This document shows positions 7,396-16,033 of a stretch of 64,000 nucleotides of DNA, in pieces. Numbering within the stretch: the first letter of the stretch is position 1; the number at the start of each line of letters is the position of its first letter. Origin of the DNA: Sphingomonas sp. ID1715 (lineage in GTDB: Bacteria > Pseudomonadota > Alphaproteobacteria > Sphingomonadales > Sphingomonadaceae); NCBI RefSeq assembly GCF_013044515.1, contig NZ_JABEPR010000001.1:1-64000 (forward strand). Direction: 5' to 3'. Under the pieces are notes generated by a model. The model did not search any database. It saw nothing but the letters and a program-made list of their open reading frames with translations, and was not told the DNA's origin. The position numbers and the translations under genes were made by a program.

Positions 7396-8474
7396 TGCGC
7401 AGGCTTCCCGTCTTCCTGCTGATCGACGTCTCGGAATCCATGGTCGGCGACAGCCTCTACCAGCTCGAACAGGGGCTGACCGAGATCGCGCGCACGCTGC
7501 GCACCAACCCATATGCGTTGGAGACGGCTTATCTGTCCGTGATCGCCTTTGCCGGCAAGCCGCGCACCCTGGTGCCGCTGACCGAGATGGCCATGTTCCA
7601 ACCGCCGGAGCTGCCGATTGGCGGCGGCACGGCACTCGGGGCGGCGCTCGCTCATCTGATGAAGGAGATCGATCGCCAGGTCGTCCGCACCACGCCCGAC
7701 CGCAAGGGCGATTGGAAGCCGCTCGTCTTCCTGCTGACCGACGGCCACCCCACCGACGATGCCGAGGCGGCGATCCTTCGCTGGATCAGCAGCTATGCGG
7801 CGCGGGTCAATCTGGTGGCGGTCTCGATCGGCGGCGGCGCCGACCACAGCCTGCTCGGCCGCCTCACCGAGCAGGTGATCCTGTTCAACGATCAGGCGCC
7901 GAATGCCTTTGCGCGGTTCGTGCAATGGGTCAGCATGTCCGTGCAGGCGCAAAGCCGGAGCGTCGACGCGGTCGGTGATGCCGCGCCCGTCAGCCTCGCC
8001 AAGAGCGATGCCGACCTGATCGCACCTTTGCGTGATCCTCATTCGGGAGAAATGGCGAGCGGGGTGGACGATCGCTACGCGGTGATCGTCGGCAAGTGCG
8101 CGGAGAGCCGACGGCCCTATCTGATCAAATATGAGCGGATGAAGGCCAACCTCGAAACCGGCGATGCGCGACTGGCGGGGCTGTTCTACCAGAACAGATA
8201 CACGCTGCGCACGGCGGTACCGGTCAAGAACAGCTATTTCGAGCTGAGCGACGACAGCGGCTCGACGGCAAAAATCGCATCGGCCGACCTGATCGGCGCG
8301 CCCAGTTGCCCGCACTGCATGGCCCGCTTCGGCATGGCCATGTGCGGCTGCGGCGGCGTGCACTGCATCGAAGGGGAAGTGGAAGCGGTCTGCCCCTGGT
8401 GCGATCGCGGCGCGACCTACACCGCGGTCGATGAGGATGCGCCCGGACCCGCCATCAACCGGGGGCGGGGATGA
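7395..8474 (+). CDS. TerY-like vWA protein 3 with C-terminal metal-binding TerY-C domain
   Basis: A 359-residue protein. The N-terminal vWA domain has DVSESM, GGTALG and LTDGHP, so its metal site is kept although the first motif has Glu where the paralogues have Gly. After about residue 220 comes an extra region ending in a Cys-rich cluster with CPHC, CGCGG, HC and CPWC, typical of the TerY-C zinc-binding domain. Start ATG at 7395 shares its A with the preceding TGA, and its stop overlaps the phosphatase ATG (ATGA), so it is tightly coupled in the operon. Confidence 0.85.
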   Translation: MRRLPVFLLIDVSESMVGDSLYQLEQGLTEIARTLRTNPYALETAYLSVIAFAGKPRTLVPLTEMAMFQPPELPIGGGTALGAALAHLMKEIDRQVVRTTPDRKGDWKPLVFLLTDGHPTDDAEAAILRWISSYAARVNLVAVSIGGGADHSLLGRLTEQVILFNDQAPNAFARFVQWVSMSVQAQSRSVDAVGDAAPVSLAKSDADLIAPLRDPHSGEMASGVDDRYAVIVGKCAESRRPYLIKYERMKANLETGDARLAGLFYQNRYTLRTAVPVKNSYFELSDDSGSTAKIASADLIGAPSCPHCMARFGMAMCGCGGVHCIEGEVEAVCPWCDRGATYTAVDEDAPGPAINRGRG

Positions 8475-10102
8475 GCGGATACGAGCCGTCGCGACTGGCA
8501 CGCAGCGCGATCGAAACCCTTCTCCACGCGATCGAACACGAGCCGGTGCCCGACACCCATCTCTTCCACGAAGACGGAATGGACCCGGCATATCAGCGCG
8601 CGCTGGCCGTCCTCCGCGCCTGCGCCGCGACCGAAACTCGCGCTGCTCCGGCGGCGGAACTGGACGATGCGGGTGCGGAGGCTGCGCCGGAAGAGCCTCA
8701 GGTCATCATCTCGCGCTTTGGTGACGGCCCTCAGCCTGTGAAGAAGTTCGACCTTGGCGCGACCCAGTTCACCACGCCGCCGATCCTCCCCAAGGAAGCG
8801 GCCGATCCTGTGGCCCGCGATGAGCCTCCCGCCGAGACGCAGCCAACTGGGGAAGCGCCCGATCGGGTGAGCCTGCTAAGGGATGACGAGCCGGCGCAGC
8901 CCATCGCCAAGCCTGAGCCAGCGCAGCAGTCGATGCTGGCGATCAGAAGGCGGGTTGCACTTAAGAATGCGCGGGCAGGCGAGCCCTACAGCGCCGAACT
9001 CGCGATCGACGGCGCGCGTGACCTGAGGCTGGTCGACGCCGGTCAGACCGGCCTGTGCTTCGATGAGGCGAGCGGCAGCCTGTCCGGCACCCCCAGCGAC
9101 GCTGGCGATCATGAGATCCAGCTTACCGGCGTCATCGATGGGCGCGCCGCTGAGATCACCGCGACATTGATCGTGGTCGCGGACCCGAAGTCGCTCTGGA
9201 CATCGCAGGACAGCAACAGCTCCGATCCTTATTGGAAGCCGGACGAACATTTCTCCGCACTTACCGGACCGACGTTGCGCATGATCGGAGCGAGCAAGCG
9301 TGGGCGTTCGCATGCCAAGAATGGCGGCTTCCGGGAGGATGATTTCGCGTTTGCAGTCCATGGCGAGTGGCACATCGCGGCAGTGGCGGATGGCGCGGGG
9401 AGTGCGGCCTATTCGCGGCTCGGCTCGAAGCTGGCGGTGGAAACGGTCGTGCGCGAACTGCCGCCGCTGATCGACAGACACCTCGGCGACGACTTCGCGC
9501 CGCTCCTCGAGTCGCGTGCGGACGGCCAGATCAGGACCAGGCTTTACGAAACGCTGGTGACCGCGGGGTTCAAGGCGGCGGAGGCGCTGCACCGGCAGGC
9601 CGAACAACTGGATGAGACGGTGTCCAAGCTGTCGACGACGATCATCGCCCTGATCGCCCGTCGTTACGGCACGCGCTGGTTCGTGGGCTCCTTTTCGATC
9701 GGCGATGGCGGCGCGGCGCTGTTCGATCTCGCCGCTCCTGCCGTGCAGCCGCTCACCTCGCCGGACGCGGGCGAATATGCTGGGCAAACCCGTTTTCTCG
9801 CCAAATCCGAGTTCCTCGACAGTGCCGAAGTGATGAACCGGGTTCACTTTGCGATCGCGGACCGGTTCACCGCCATCGCGCTGATGAGCGACGGGATCAC
9901 CGATCCCAAGCTGCCGACCGACAAGGTGTTCGCCGATCCGGCTGCCTGGACGGCGCTGTGGCACGACGATCTCTGCAAGGATGTGGATCTTGCCGCCTCG
10001 GACGGCGACATCGGCGAGCAATTCCTCGCCTGGCTCGATTTCTGGTCGCCCGGCAATCACGACGATCGCACGCTCGCCCTGCTGCTGCCGAAGGAGGGCT
10101 GA
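8471..10102 (+). CDS. PP2C-family protein phosphatase with an Ig-like (He_PIG-type) domain
   Basis: A 543-residue protein. Residues 1-150 are acidic, low in complexity and probably disordered. Residues about 155-240 resemble a bacterial Ig-like He_PIG module (LSGTPSDAGDHEIQLTG). The C-terminal half is a PP2C phosphatase with FREDDFAF, AAVADGAGSAAYSRLGS, SIGDGGAALF, LMSDGITD and HDDRTLALLL, so the metal-binding Asp residues are present. It should reverse phosphorylation by the kinase encoded next. There is no signal peptide, so the Ig-like module is cytoplasmic, which is unusual. ATG overlaps the vWA3 stop. Confidence 0.85.
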   Translation: MSGYEPSRLARSAIETLLHAIEHEPVPDTHLFHEDGMDPAYQRALAVLRACAATETRAAPAAELDDAGAEAAPEEPQVIISRFGDGPQPVKKFDLGATQFTTPPILPKEAADPVARDEPPAETQPTGEAPDRVSLLRDDEPAQPIAKPEPAQQSMLAIRRRVALKNARAGEPYSAELAIDGARDLRLVDAGQTGLCFDEASGSLSGTPSDAGDHEIQLTGVIDGRAAEITATLIVVADPKSLWTSQDSNSSDPYWKPDEHFSALTGPTLRMIGASKRGRSHAKNGGFREDDFAFAVHGEWHIAAVADGAGSAAYSRLGSKLAVETVVRELPPLIDRHLGDDFAPLLESRADGQIRTRLYETLVTAGFKAAEALHRQAEQLDETVSKLSTTIIALIARRYGTRWFVGSFSIGDGGAALFDLAAPAVQPLTSPDAGEYAGQTRFLAKSEFLDSAEVMNRVHFAIADRFTAIALMSDGITDPKLPTDKVFADPAAWTALWHDDLCKDVDLAASDGDIGEQFLAWLDFWSPGNHDDRTLALLLPKEG

Positions 10103-10106
10103 GGCC

Positions 10107-11600
10107 GTGGCGATAGTGCGCCTGCAGACGCTCGACGGCCGCACGGTCGAATATGACGATGCCAAGCTGCTCGGGCAGGGCGGCATGAAGGACGTCTATC
10201 TGGGCGCGGACAAGAGCTATGTCGTTGCCTGGTACCGTGACAAGCTGGACCATGCGGGCCAGGAGCGACTGAAGGCGATCGTCGGCTCCTACCGCGAGGG
10301 GATTCAGAGCCGCGAGGGCGGCGACTATTGGCGCGACCTGTATTGCTGGCCGTCCTCGATCGTGCAGGATGGGCAGCGGATCGGCGTCGTCGCCCCGGTT
10401 TATGGTCAGAACTTCTTCTTCAAGCACGGCTCGGTGCAAGGCGATGTGCTCGGTATCAAGGGCAAGGAGAAGGAGGGCAAATGGTTCGCCTCCGCTTCCA
10501 ATCGCGCCAAATATCTGGCGGCGGAAGAGAAGGGGACCTGGCTCAGCTATCTGCAGGTCGCGCTGTCGATCAGCCGCAGCGTGCGGCGCCTGCACGCGGC
10601 CGGCCTTGCCCATTCCGACCTGTCCTACAAGAATGTGCTGGTCGATCCTCTGACCGGCAAGGCGTGCATCATCGACATCGACGGGCTGGTCGTGCCGGGC
10701 AAATACCCGCCGGACGTCGTCGGCACGCCCGACTTTATCGCGCCCGAAGTGATCGCGACCCAGCATCTGGCGAAGACCCACCCGGCGCGGAAACTGCCCT
10801 CGACGGCGACCGACCGCCACGCGCTCGCGGTGCTGATCTACATGTACCTGTTCTACCGCCATCCCCTGCGCGGCGGGAAAGTGCACGACATGGACGCGAC
10901 GAAGGACGAGGAGCTCACCATGGGCTCCAAGGCTCTGTTCGTCGAGCATCCGACCGATGCCAGCAACCGGGTCAAACCCGCCGATCTGAAGCCTGCGCAG
11001 CTTCCCTGGGGCGATCCGGCGAAGATGCCGCACACGATTGCCGGGCCGCTGCTCACCGATCTGTTCCGCCGGTCCTTCATCGACGGGCTACACAATCCCG
11101 CGCTCCGGCCGACCGCCGCCGACTGGGAGACGGCGCTCGTCCGCACCATCGACATGGTCCAGCCCTGCTCCGCCAAATGCGACATGGGCTGGTACGTCTT
11201 CGACAACAGTACGAAGCCGAAATGCCCTTATTGCGGTACTGCCTATCGGGGGCAGTTGCCGGTGCTGAACCTCTATTCCAGCCGCGGCGGCACCGATTTC
11301 AAGTCCGACAATCACCGGCTGATGGTCTGGGACGGTCAGTCGCTCTTCCCATGGCACGCCAACCGCCTGCTCTTCCCCAACGAACATCTGAAGCCCGAAC
11401 ACCGCAGGCGTGCCGGCTATTTCCAGAAGCATCAGGGCGACTGGTATCTCGTCAACGAGAATTTGCCGACGATGCATGACGCCGATGCGAGGCAGGATGT
11501 GCCGATCGGCAAGAACGTCCGGCTGAAAGACGGCGCCAGGATCCTGCTTGGGCGCGAGGAGGGCGGGCGGCTGATCCATGTTCAGCTGGTGACCGGCTGA
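10107..11600 (+). CDS. Atypical serine/threonine protein kinase of the TerY-P locus, with zinc ribbon
   Basis: A 497-residue protein starting at GTG 10107 after a strong AGGAGGG. The kinase core shows a glycine loop LGQGGMKDVY, catalytic loop HSDLSYKNVL, a metal-binding IDIDGL in place of DFG, and DFIAPEV. The usual VAIK lysine is not obvious (VVAWYRDK), so the ATP-site lysine may have moved. A zinc ribbon follows (CSAKCDMGW ... CPYCG). The last 130 residues look like a beta-rich, possibly FHA-like, domain. It lies 4 nt after the phosphatase. Kinase plus PP2C plus vWA is the TerY-P signature. Confidence 0.85.
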   Translation: MAIVRLQTLDGRTVEYDDAKLLGQGGMKDVYLGADKSYVVAWYRDKLDHAGQERLKAIVGSYREGIQSREGGDYWRDLYCWPSSIVQDGQRIGVVAPVYGQNFFFKHGSVQGDVLGIKGKEKEGKWFASASNRAKYLAAEEKGTWLSYLQVALSISRSVRRLHAAGLAHSDLSYKNVLVDPLTGKACIIDIDGLVVPGKYPPDVVGTPDFIAPEVIATQHLAKTHPARKLPSTATDRHALAVLIYMYLFYRHPLRGGKVHDMDATKDEELTMGSKALFVEHPTDASNRVKPADLKPAQLPWGDPAKMPHTIAGPLLTDLFRRSFIDGLHNPALRPTAADWETALVRTIDMVQPCSAKCDMGWYVFDNSTKPKCPYCGTAYRGQLPVLNLYSSRGGTDFKSDNHRLMVWDGQSLFPWHANRLLFPNEHLKPEHRRRAGYFQKHQGDWYLVNENLPTMHDADARQDVPIGKNVRLKDGARILLGREEGGRLIHVQLVTG

Positions 11601-11634
11601 GCCTTTCCGCTATGGCGGACGCCGGAGGTGGAGC

Positions 11635-12081
11635 ATGGAGCAAGTGACCGGCGGCTGCCAGTGCGGGCGGGTTCGCTACCAGGTCGGCATCGAGGATGAC
11701 GAGGCCTATCTCTGCCATTGTCGCATGTGCCAGAGGGCGACGGGTGGCTTCGCCGCGGCGTTCAAGAATGTGAAGCGCGACAATCTGCGCTGGCTGGGCG
11801 ACGAGCCCGACTGGTATCGAAGCTCGCCGATCGCGCAGCGGCCCTTCTGCTCTCGCTGCGGCACGCCGCTTGGTTTTGCCTTTGTGGAAGGCAGCGGCAA
11901 TATGGACCTGACCGTCGGCAGCTTCGACGATCCCGGCCGGTTCAAGCCGACCAGCCATTTCGGCGTCGAGAGCATGCACGAGGCCTGGCTCGACACGACC
12001 GGGCTCAAGCGGATGCGCTGCGACGAATATCAGGCGCTGATGGACAAATGGGCGAAGGCTGGCGCGGTCCCGCCGACCTGA
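11635..12081 (+). CDS. GFA/CENP-V family zinc-binding protein
   Basis: A 148-residue protein of the glutathione-dependent formaldehyde-activating (GFA) family. The zinc ligands are GGCQCGRVRY, CHCRMCQR and FCSRCGTPL. The actual substrate in this subfamily is usually unknown. It lies 34 nt after the kinase gene in the same direction but is probably not part of the TerY-P operon. A second GFA gene lies at 15626-16033 and is only distantly similar. Confidence 0.85.
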   Translation: MEQVTGGCQCGRVRYQVGIEDDEAYLCHCRMCQRATGGFAAAFKNVKRDNLRWLGDEPDWYRSSPIAQRPFCSRCGTPLGFAFVEGSGNMDLTVGSFDDPGRFKPTSHFGVESMHEAWLDTTGLKRMRCDEYQALMDKWAKAGAVPPT

Positions 12082-12093
12082 TAGGGAGGCGGG

Positions 12094-12849
12094 ATGAAGC
12101 CGACCACCCACTTCTTTACCGCGCCCGACGGCGTGCGCCTCGCCTGGCACGAACTTGGGGAGGGCCGGCCGGTCATCCTGATCCACGGCTATATCTCGTC
12201 GGCCGATATGAACTGGATCCGCTTCGGCCATGCGGCGAAGGTCGCCGCCAAGGGGTTTCGCGTGATCATGCCCGATCTGCGCGGGCATGGCGCCAGCGAC
12301 AAGCCGCACGATCCCGCGCTCTACACGCCCGACATACTGGCCGATGACGGATTTGCCTTGCTCGATCAGCTCGGGCTCGCGGACTATGATCTGGGCGGCT
12401 ATTCGCTCGGCGCGCGCACCGTCTCCCGCATGCTCGCGCGGGGTGCTGGCCCCAAGCGCGCGATTCTGTCGGGCATGGGATTGGAAGGGCTTACCCAGAC
12501 CTCGCGCCGCGCCGGCCACTTCCGCGAGGTGCTGACCAATCTCGGCAGCTTTCCGCCGGGAACGCCCGGCTATAATGTCCAGACGTTCCTCAAATCGACC
12601 AAGGGCGATCCGGTCGCCCTGCTCAACATCCTCAACAGCTTCACCGACACGCCGGAAGAGGTCATCCGCGGGCTCGACCTGCCGGTGCTCGTCCTGTGCG
12701 GAGATGAGGATGACGATAACGGCTCCGCCGCCGCCCTGGCAGAGGCGCTGCCGCGCGGCGAGCTGGTGCTGGTGCCCGGCGGCCATATGAGCGCGGTCGT
12801 GAAGCCTGAGCTGGGGAACGCCTTGGCCCAGTGGCTCGCGACCACTTGA
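12094..12849 (+). CDS. Alpha/beta-fold hydrolase
   Basis: A 251-residue cytoplasmic hydrolase. Features are the oxyanion region LIHGYISSADMNW, the nucleophile elbow GGYSLGARTV, the acid near VLCGDEDDD, and the histidine in PGGHMSAV, a complete Ser-Asp-His arrangement. RPDLRGHG-type sequence (MPDLRGHGASDKP) places it with small esterases or epoxide-hydrolase-like enzymes; the substrate cannot be assigned. ATG at 12094 follows GGGAGGCGGG. It is 12 nt downstream of the GFA gene, so the two are probably co-transcribed. Confidence 0.85.
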   Translation: MKPTTHFFTAPDGVRLAWHELGEGRPVILIHGYISSADMNWIRFGHAAKVAAKGFRVIMPDLRGHGASDKPHDPALYTPDILADDGFALLDQLGLADYDLGGYSLGARTVSRMLARGAGPKRAILSGMGLEGLTQTSRRAGHFREVLTNLGSFPPGTPGYNVQTFLKSTKGDPVALLNILNSFTDTPEEVIRGLDLPVLVLCGDEDDDNGSAAALAEALPRGELVLVPGGHMSAVVKPELGNALAQWLATT

Positions 12850-12908
12850 CCCCGCGCAGGCCACGGCTTTTAGCGGCTTTCACAAGATCAGATTGCGAGA
12901 GGGTTTCG

Positions 12909-14726
12909 ATGAAGAAGACGATGATCTCGGCGCTTGCCCTGGCGGCGGCGCTGGCCGGCGGCGCGGCGGTTGCGCAGAATGCGGCCGCCCCGACTAAGGC
13001 CGATGCGGATGCCTTCGTGGCCGATGCCGAGAAGCAGCTTTCTACCTTCGGCGTCGACGCCGCGCGCGTCGCCTGGATCAACAACACCTACATCACCGAC
13101 GACACCGACGCGCTGTCGGCCAAGTACGGCACGATCGGCACCGAGATGTCGGTCAAGTTCGCCAAGCAGGCGGCGACCTTTCAGAACGTGCCCGGGCTGT
13201 CCTTCGACACCAAGCGCAAGCTCGACACGCTGCGGGGCGGTCTCGTGCTGCCCGCGCCGACCACCCCCGGTGCGGCGGGCGAGCTGAGCGAGATCGCGAC
13301 GCGGCTGAACTCCACTTACGGCAAGGGCAAGGGCACGCGCGGCGGGCAGCCGATCAGCGGCAGCGACATCGAAGCGGCCATGGGCCAGAGCCGCAACCCC
13401 GACGAGCTCAAGGAAATGTGGGTCAGCTGGCACGACAATGTCGGCAAGCCGATGCGCAGCGACTATGCCCGCATGGTCGAGATCGCCAACCAGGGCGCAA
13501 AGGAGCTCGGCTATCCGGACGTGGGCGCCATGTGGCGCTCGCAATATGACATGTCGCCGCAGGAGTTCGCGGCGCTTACCGATAAGCTCTGGGCCCAGGT
13601 CAAGCCGCTCTATGACGAGCTGCACTGCTACACCCGCACCAAGCTGAACCAGAAATATGGCGACGCTGTGCAGCCGAAGTCCGGCGCCATCCGCGCCGAC
13701 CTGCTCGGCAATATGTGGGCGCAGGAATGGGGCAATATCTACGACGTCGTCGCGCCCGCGGGGGCGGGGGATCTCGGCTATGATGTGGGCGAGCTGCTCA
13801 AGGCGAAGAACTACGATTATCTGAAGATGGTGAAGGCCGGCGAGGGCTTCTATTCGTCGCTCGGCTTTGCGCCGCTGCCCGAAAGCTTCTGGCAGCGTTC
13901 GATGTTCCTGAAGCCCGCCGATCGCGAAGTGGTCTGCCACGCCTCGGCCTGGGACATCGACAATAAGGACGATCTGCGCATCAAGATGTGCATCAAGGTG
14001 AACTCGGACGACTTCACCACCATCCACCACGAGCTCGGCCACAATTACTATCAGCGCGCCTATAACAATCAGCCCTATCTCTATCTGAACGGCGCTAACG
14101 ACGGCTTCCACGAAGCGATCGGCGACTTTGTGGCCTTGTCGATCACGCCGGAATATCTGGTGCAGATCGGCCTGCTCGACCGCGCGCAGGTGCCGAGCGC
14201 GGACAAGGATATCGGTCTGCTGCTGCGCCAGGCAATGGACAAGGTCGCGTTCCTGCCGTTCGGCCTGCTCGTCGACAAGTGGCGCTGGGGCGTGTTCTCC
14301 GGCCAGGTCCAGCCCGCCAACTACAACAAAGCATGGACCGATCTCCGCCTGCAATATCAGGGCATCGTGCCCCCGGTCGAGCGGACGGAGGCGAATTTCG
14401 ATCCCGGCGCCAAGTATCACGTGCCCGGCAACACGCCCTACACGCGCTACTTCCTGGCCCGGCTCCTCCAGTTCCAGTTCTATCAGGCCGCGTGCAAGCA
14501 GGCCGGCTGGAAGGGCCCCCTCCACCGCTGCTCCTTCTACGGTAACAAGCAGGTCGGCGAGCGGCTGAATGCGATGCTGGAGATGGGCGCGTCCAAGCCC
14601 TGGCCCGACGCGCTGCAGGCCTTCACCGGCAGCCGTGAAATGTCGGGTGACGCGATGGTCGCGTACTTCAAGCCGCTGATGACCTGGCTGAAGGCGCAGA
14701 ACAAAGGGCAGAAGTGCGGCTGGTAA
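12909..14726 (+). CDS. M2-family metallopeptidase (angiotensin-converting-enzyme-like), exported
   Basis: A 605-residue zinc dipeptidyl carboxypeptidase of the M2 family. The signal peptide is clear (MKKTMISALALAAALAGG, cleavage near AVAQ|NA), so it acts in the periplasm or outside. The zinc site is HHELGH with the downstream glutamate in GFHEAIGD, both intact. Length agrees with bacterial ACE homologues. ATG at 12909 starts the signal peptide; the open frame back to 12831 is a shadow. A strong hairpin follows the stop at 14736. It probably serves peptide turnover for nutrition. Confidence 0.93.
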   Translation: MKKTMISALALAAALAGGAAVAQNAAAPTKADADAFVADAEKQLSTFGVDAARVAWINNTYITDDTDALSAKYGTIGTEMSVKFAKQAATFQNVPGLSFDTKRKLDTLRGGLVLPAPTTPGAAGELSEIATRLNSTYGKGKGTRGGQPISGSDIEAAMGQSRNPDELKEMWVSWHDNVGKPMRSDYARMVEIANQGAKELGYPDVGAMWRSQYDMSPQEFAALTDKLWAQVKPLYDELHCYTRTKLNQKYGDAVQPKSGAIRADLLGNMWAQEWGNIYDVVAPAGAGDLGYDVGELLKAKNYDYLKMVKAGEGFYSSLGFAPLPESFWQRSMFLKPADREVVCHASAWDIDNKDDLRIKMCIKVNSDDFTTIHHELGHNYYQRAYNNQPYLYLNGANDGFHEAIGDFVALSITPEYLVQIGLLDRAQVPSADKDIGLLLRQAMDKVAFLPFGLLVDKWRWGVFSGQVQPANYNKAWTDLRLQYQGIVPPVERTEANFDPGAKYHVPGNTPYTRYFLARLLQFQFYQAACKQAGWKGPLHRCSFYGNKQVGERLNAMLEMGASKPWPDALQAFTGSREMSGDAMVAYFKPLMTWLKAQNKGQKCGW

Positions 14727-14735
14727 GCGCCTGAA

Positions 14736-14762
14736 GACTGCGACCCGAAACGGGACGCAGTC
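14736..14762 (+). terminator. Hairpin after the M2 peptidase gene
   Basis: GACTGCG (14736-14742) pairs with CGCAGTC (14756-14762), and the inner CCCG pairs with CGGG around an AAA loop, separated only by an A-A mismatch. It lies 10 nt after the stop codon. There is no T-tract, so termination may be inefficient or factor-dependent. Confidence 0.6.
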
Positions 14763-14793
14763 AAAGCTTCGTCAAAGCTTCACCAAAGCGTCA
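14761..14793 (+). repeat. Three 11-nt tandem direct repeats upstream of the PEP-CTERM gene
   Basis: TCAAAGCTTCG, TCAAAGCTTCA and CCAAAGCGTCA follow one another in an 11-nt phase. Direct repeats of this phase are typical binding sites of OmpR/PhoB-type response regulators, so this may be an operator for the gene at 14938. No specific regulator can be named. Confidence 0.4.
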
Positions 14794-14861
14794 CCGGCAC
14801 ATGCGAGGCCGGCGCCGCGACCGGGGGAAGTCAGTCAACCTCTCTCTCGATTGCTCTCACC

Positions 14862-14909
14862 GAGGGCCTGGGTGCTCGGAAGCCGGCCGCTTCCCGGGTC
14901 GAGGCCCTC
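14862..14909 (+). promoter_or_regulatory. Hairpin in the 5' leader of the PEP-CTERM gene
   Basis: GAGGGCC (14862-14868) is complementary to GGCCCTC (14903-14909), with a GC-rich interior that includes CCGGCCGC and CCCGGG. It ends 28 nt before the start codon, so it may affect stability or translation of this leader, or terminate read-through. No T-tract follows. Confidence 0.35.
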
Positions 14910-14937
14910 TGTCTGAAGATCTTGGAAGGGGTGTTCC

Positions 14938-15639
14938 ATGAAGACTATGCTCTTGGCCGCTGCCGCTTTGGCCGCGTTCGTTGCCGGCGCCGCTCATGCG
15001 GAAACGATCAGCAATCCTGCGAGCGGCTCAAACGTCGGTCCGCTCTGCGGCTGGCCGTATCAGGGCGGCGCCTGTCAGACCGTGTTCATTGGCGAGAGCT
15101 TTGCCGCCTCGACATCCGGCAACCTGACGAGCCTTCAATTCTCGCTGCTGGGCGGATCGACCCTCACCTCTGTGCAGGCCATCGTCTATGCTTTAAATGG
15201 CCCACTGGGTTCGACCTTCACGCCGGGTGCGGAAATCTGGCGTAGTGCCGCCGTAGCCGGCAGTTCCGGCCTGCTCGAGTTCAATCCCGTCGGCGTGAAG
15301 CTGACGGCGGGGCAGAATTATGTCGCCTTCCTCACCACCTATTACACCACCGGCACGGGCCAGGCGAGCGTTGCCTCCTGCAACGTCTTTATTGGTGGCC
15401 CGGCCTGCCAGGCCGCCAACGCGAACCCGAGCCTCGGCCGGGCGATCACGGGGCGCGCCCTCGGCGCCAATCTCGACGAGCTCACCTTCACTCAGGTCGT
15501 AAACGGGTCGCAGGACCTGACCTTCTCGGCGACCATCACGCCTGTGCCGGAACCCGCCAGCTGGGCGCTGATGCTTGGCGGATTCGGTCTGATCGGCGGC
15601 GTCATGCGTCGTCGGGTGGCGAACGTCACTTACGCCTGA
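14938..15639 (+). CDS. PEPxxWA-CTERM sorting-domain protein
   Basis: A 233-residue exported protein. It has an N-terminal signal peptide (MKTMLLAAAALAAFVAG, cut after AHA) and a C-terminal PEP-CTERM anchor: VPEPASWALML, a hydrophobic helix, then MRRR. Such proteins are processed by exosortase and usually become surface or exopolysaccharide-associated. Between lies a beta-rich, Gly/Ser/Thr-rich domain of unknown function with four Cys residues (PLCGW, GACQT, SCNVF, PACQA) that may form disulfides. The 3' end overlaps the convergent GFA gene by 14 nt. No exosortase gene is visible in the window. Confidence 0.88.
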   Translation: MKTMLLAAAALAAFVAGAAHAETISNPASGSNVGPLCGWPYQGGACQTVFIGESFAASTSGNLTSLQFSLLGGSTLTSVQAIVYALNGPLGSTFTPGAEIWRSAAVAGSSGLLEFNPVGVKLTAGQNYVAFLTTYYTTGTGQASVASCNVFIGGPACQAANANPSLGRAITGRALGANLDELTFTQVVNGSQDLTFSATITPVPEPASWALMLGGFGLIGGVMRRRVANVTYA

Positions 15640-16033
15640 ACTGGTCGTGCCGCGGGAGATCGTCTCCCGCGGCCGCCCAGCCGATCCGGCTGGCATAGAA
15701 GATGTGGAACTCCGGCCGGACCGCGTCCGGATCGTCGAGCGTCGCGATGCTGAAGTCGACCGTCCCCGGCTGGTGGTCGACCTTCATGTACAGCGGCGTG
15801 CCACAGCGGGTGCAGAATGCGCGGTGGCCGGAGCTGCTGGATGGGATTGTGCCGAGCGCATCCGCGCCTTGGTCCAGCTGCCAGTCGCCGACTGCGACGC
15901 TTGCAAAGGCCATGGCCGGGCTTCCGGAGTTGAGCTGGCAGGTCCGGCAGTGACACCAGCCCGCGTCGAACGGTTCCGCGCCAAGGCGATAGCGGACCGC
16001 GCCGCACAGGCAGCCGCCGGTCAGCTCGGTCAT
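15626..16033 (-). CDS. GFA/CENP-V family zinc-binding protein
   Basis: A 135-residue GFA-fold protein with zinc ligands GGCLCGAVRY, WCHCRTCQ and FCTRCGTPLY. ATG at 16033 overlaps the argJ stop (ATGA), so it is the second gene of an argJ operon. It shares family but little sequence with the GFA gene at 11635. It overlaps the convergent PEP-CTERM gene at its 3' end. Substrate unknown. Confidence 0.85.
   Translation of the reverse strand: MTELTGGCLCGAVRYRLGAEPFDAGWCHCRTCQLNSGSPAMAFASVAVGDWQLDQGADALGTIPSSSSGHRAFCTRCGTPLYMKVDHQPGTVDFSIATLDDPDAVRPEFHIFYASRIGWAAAGDDLPRHDQFRRK

Noticed and set aside
6120-11600. Tellurite resistance operon
   Set aside because: Only TerY-type vWA genes with phosphatase and kinase are present; no TerB, TerC, TerD or TerZ genes are seen nearby.
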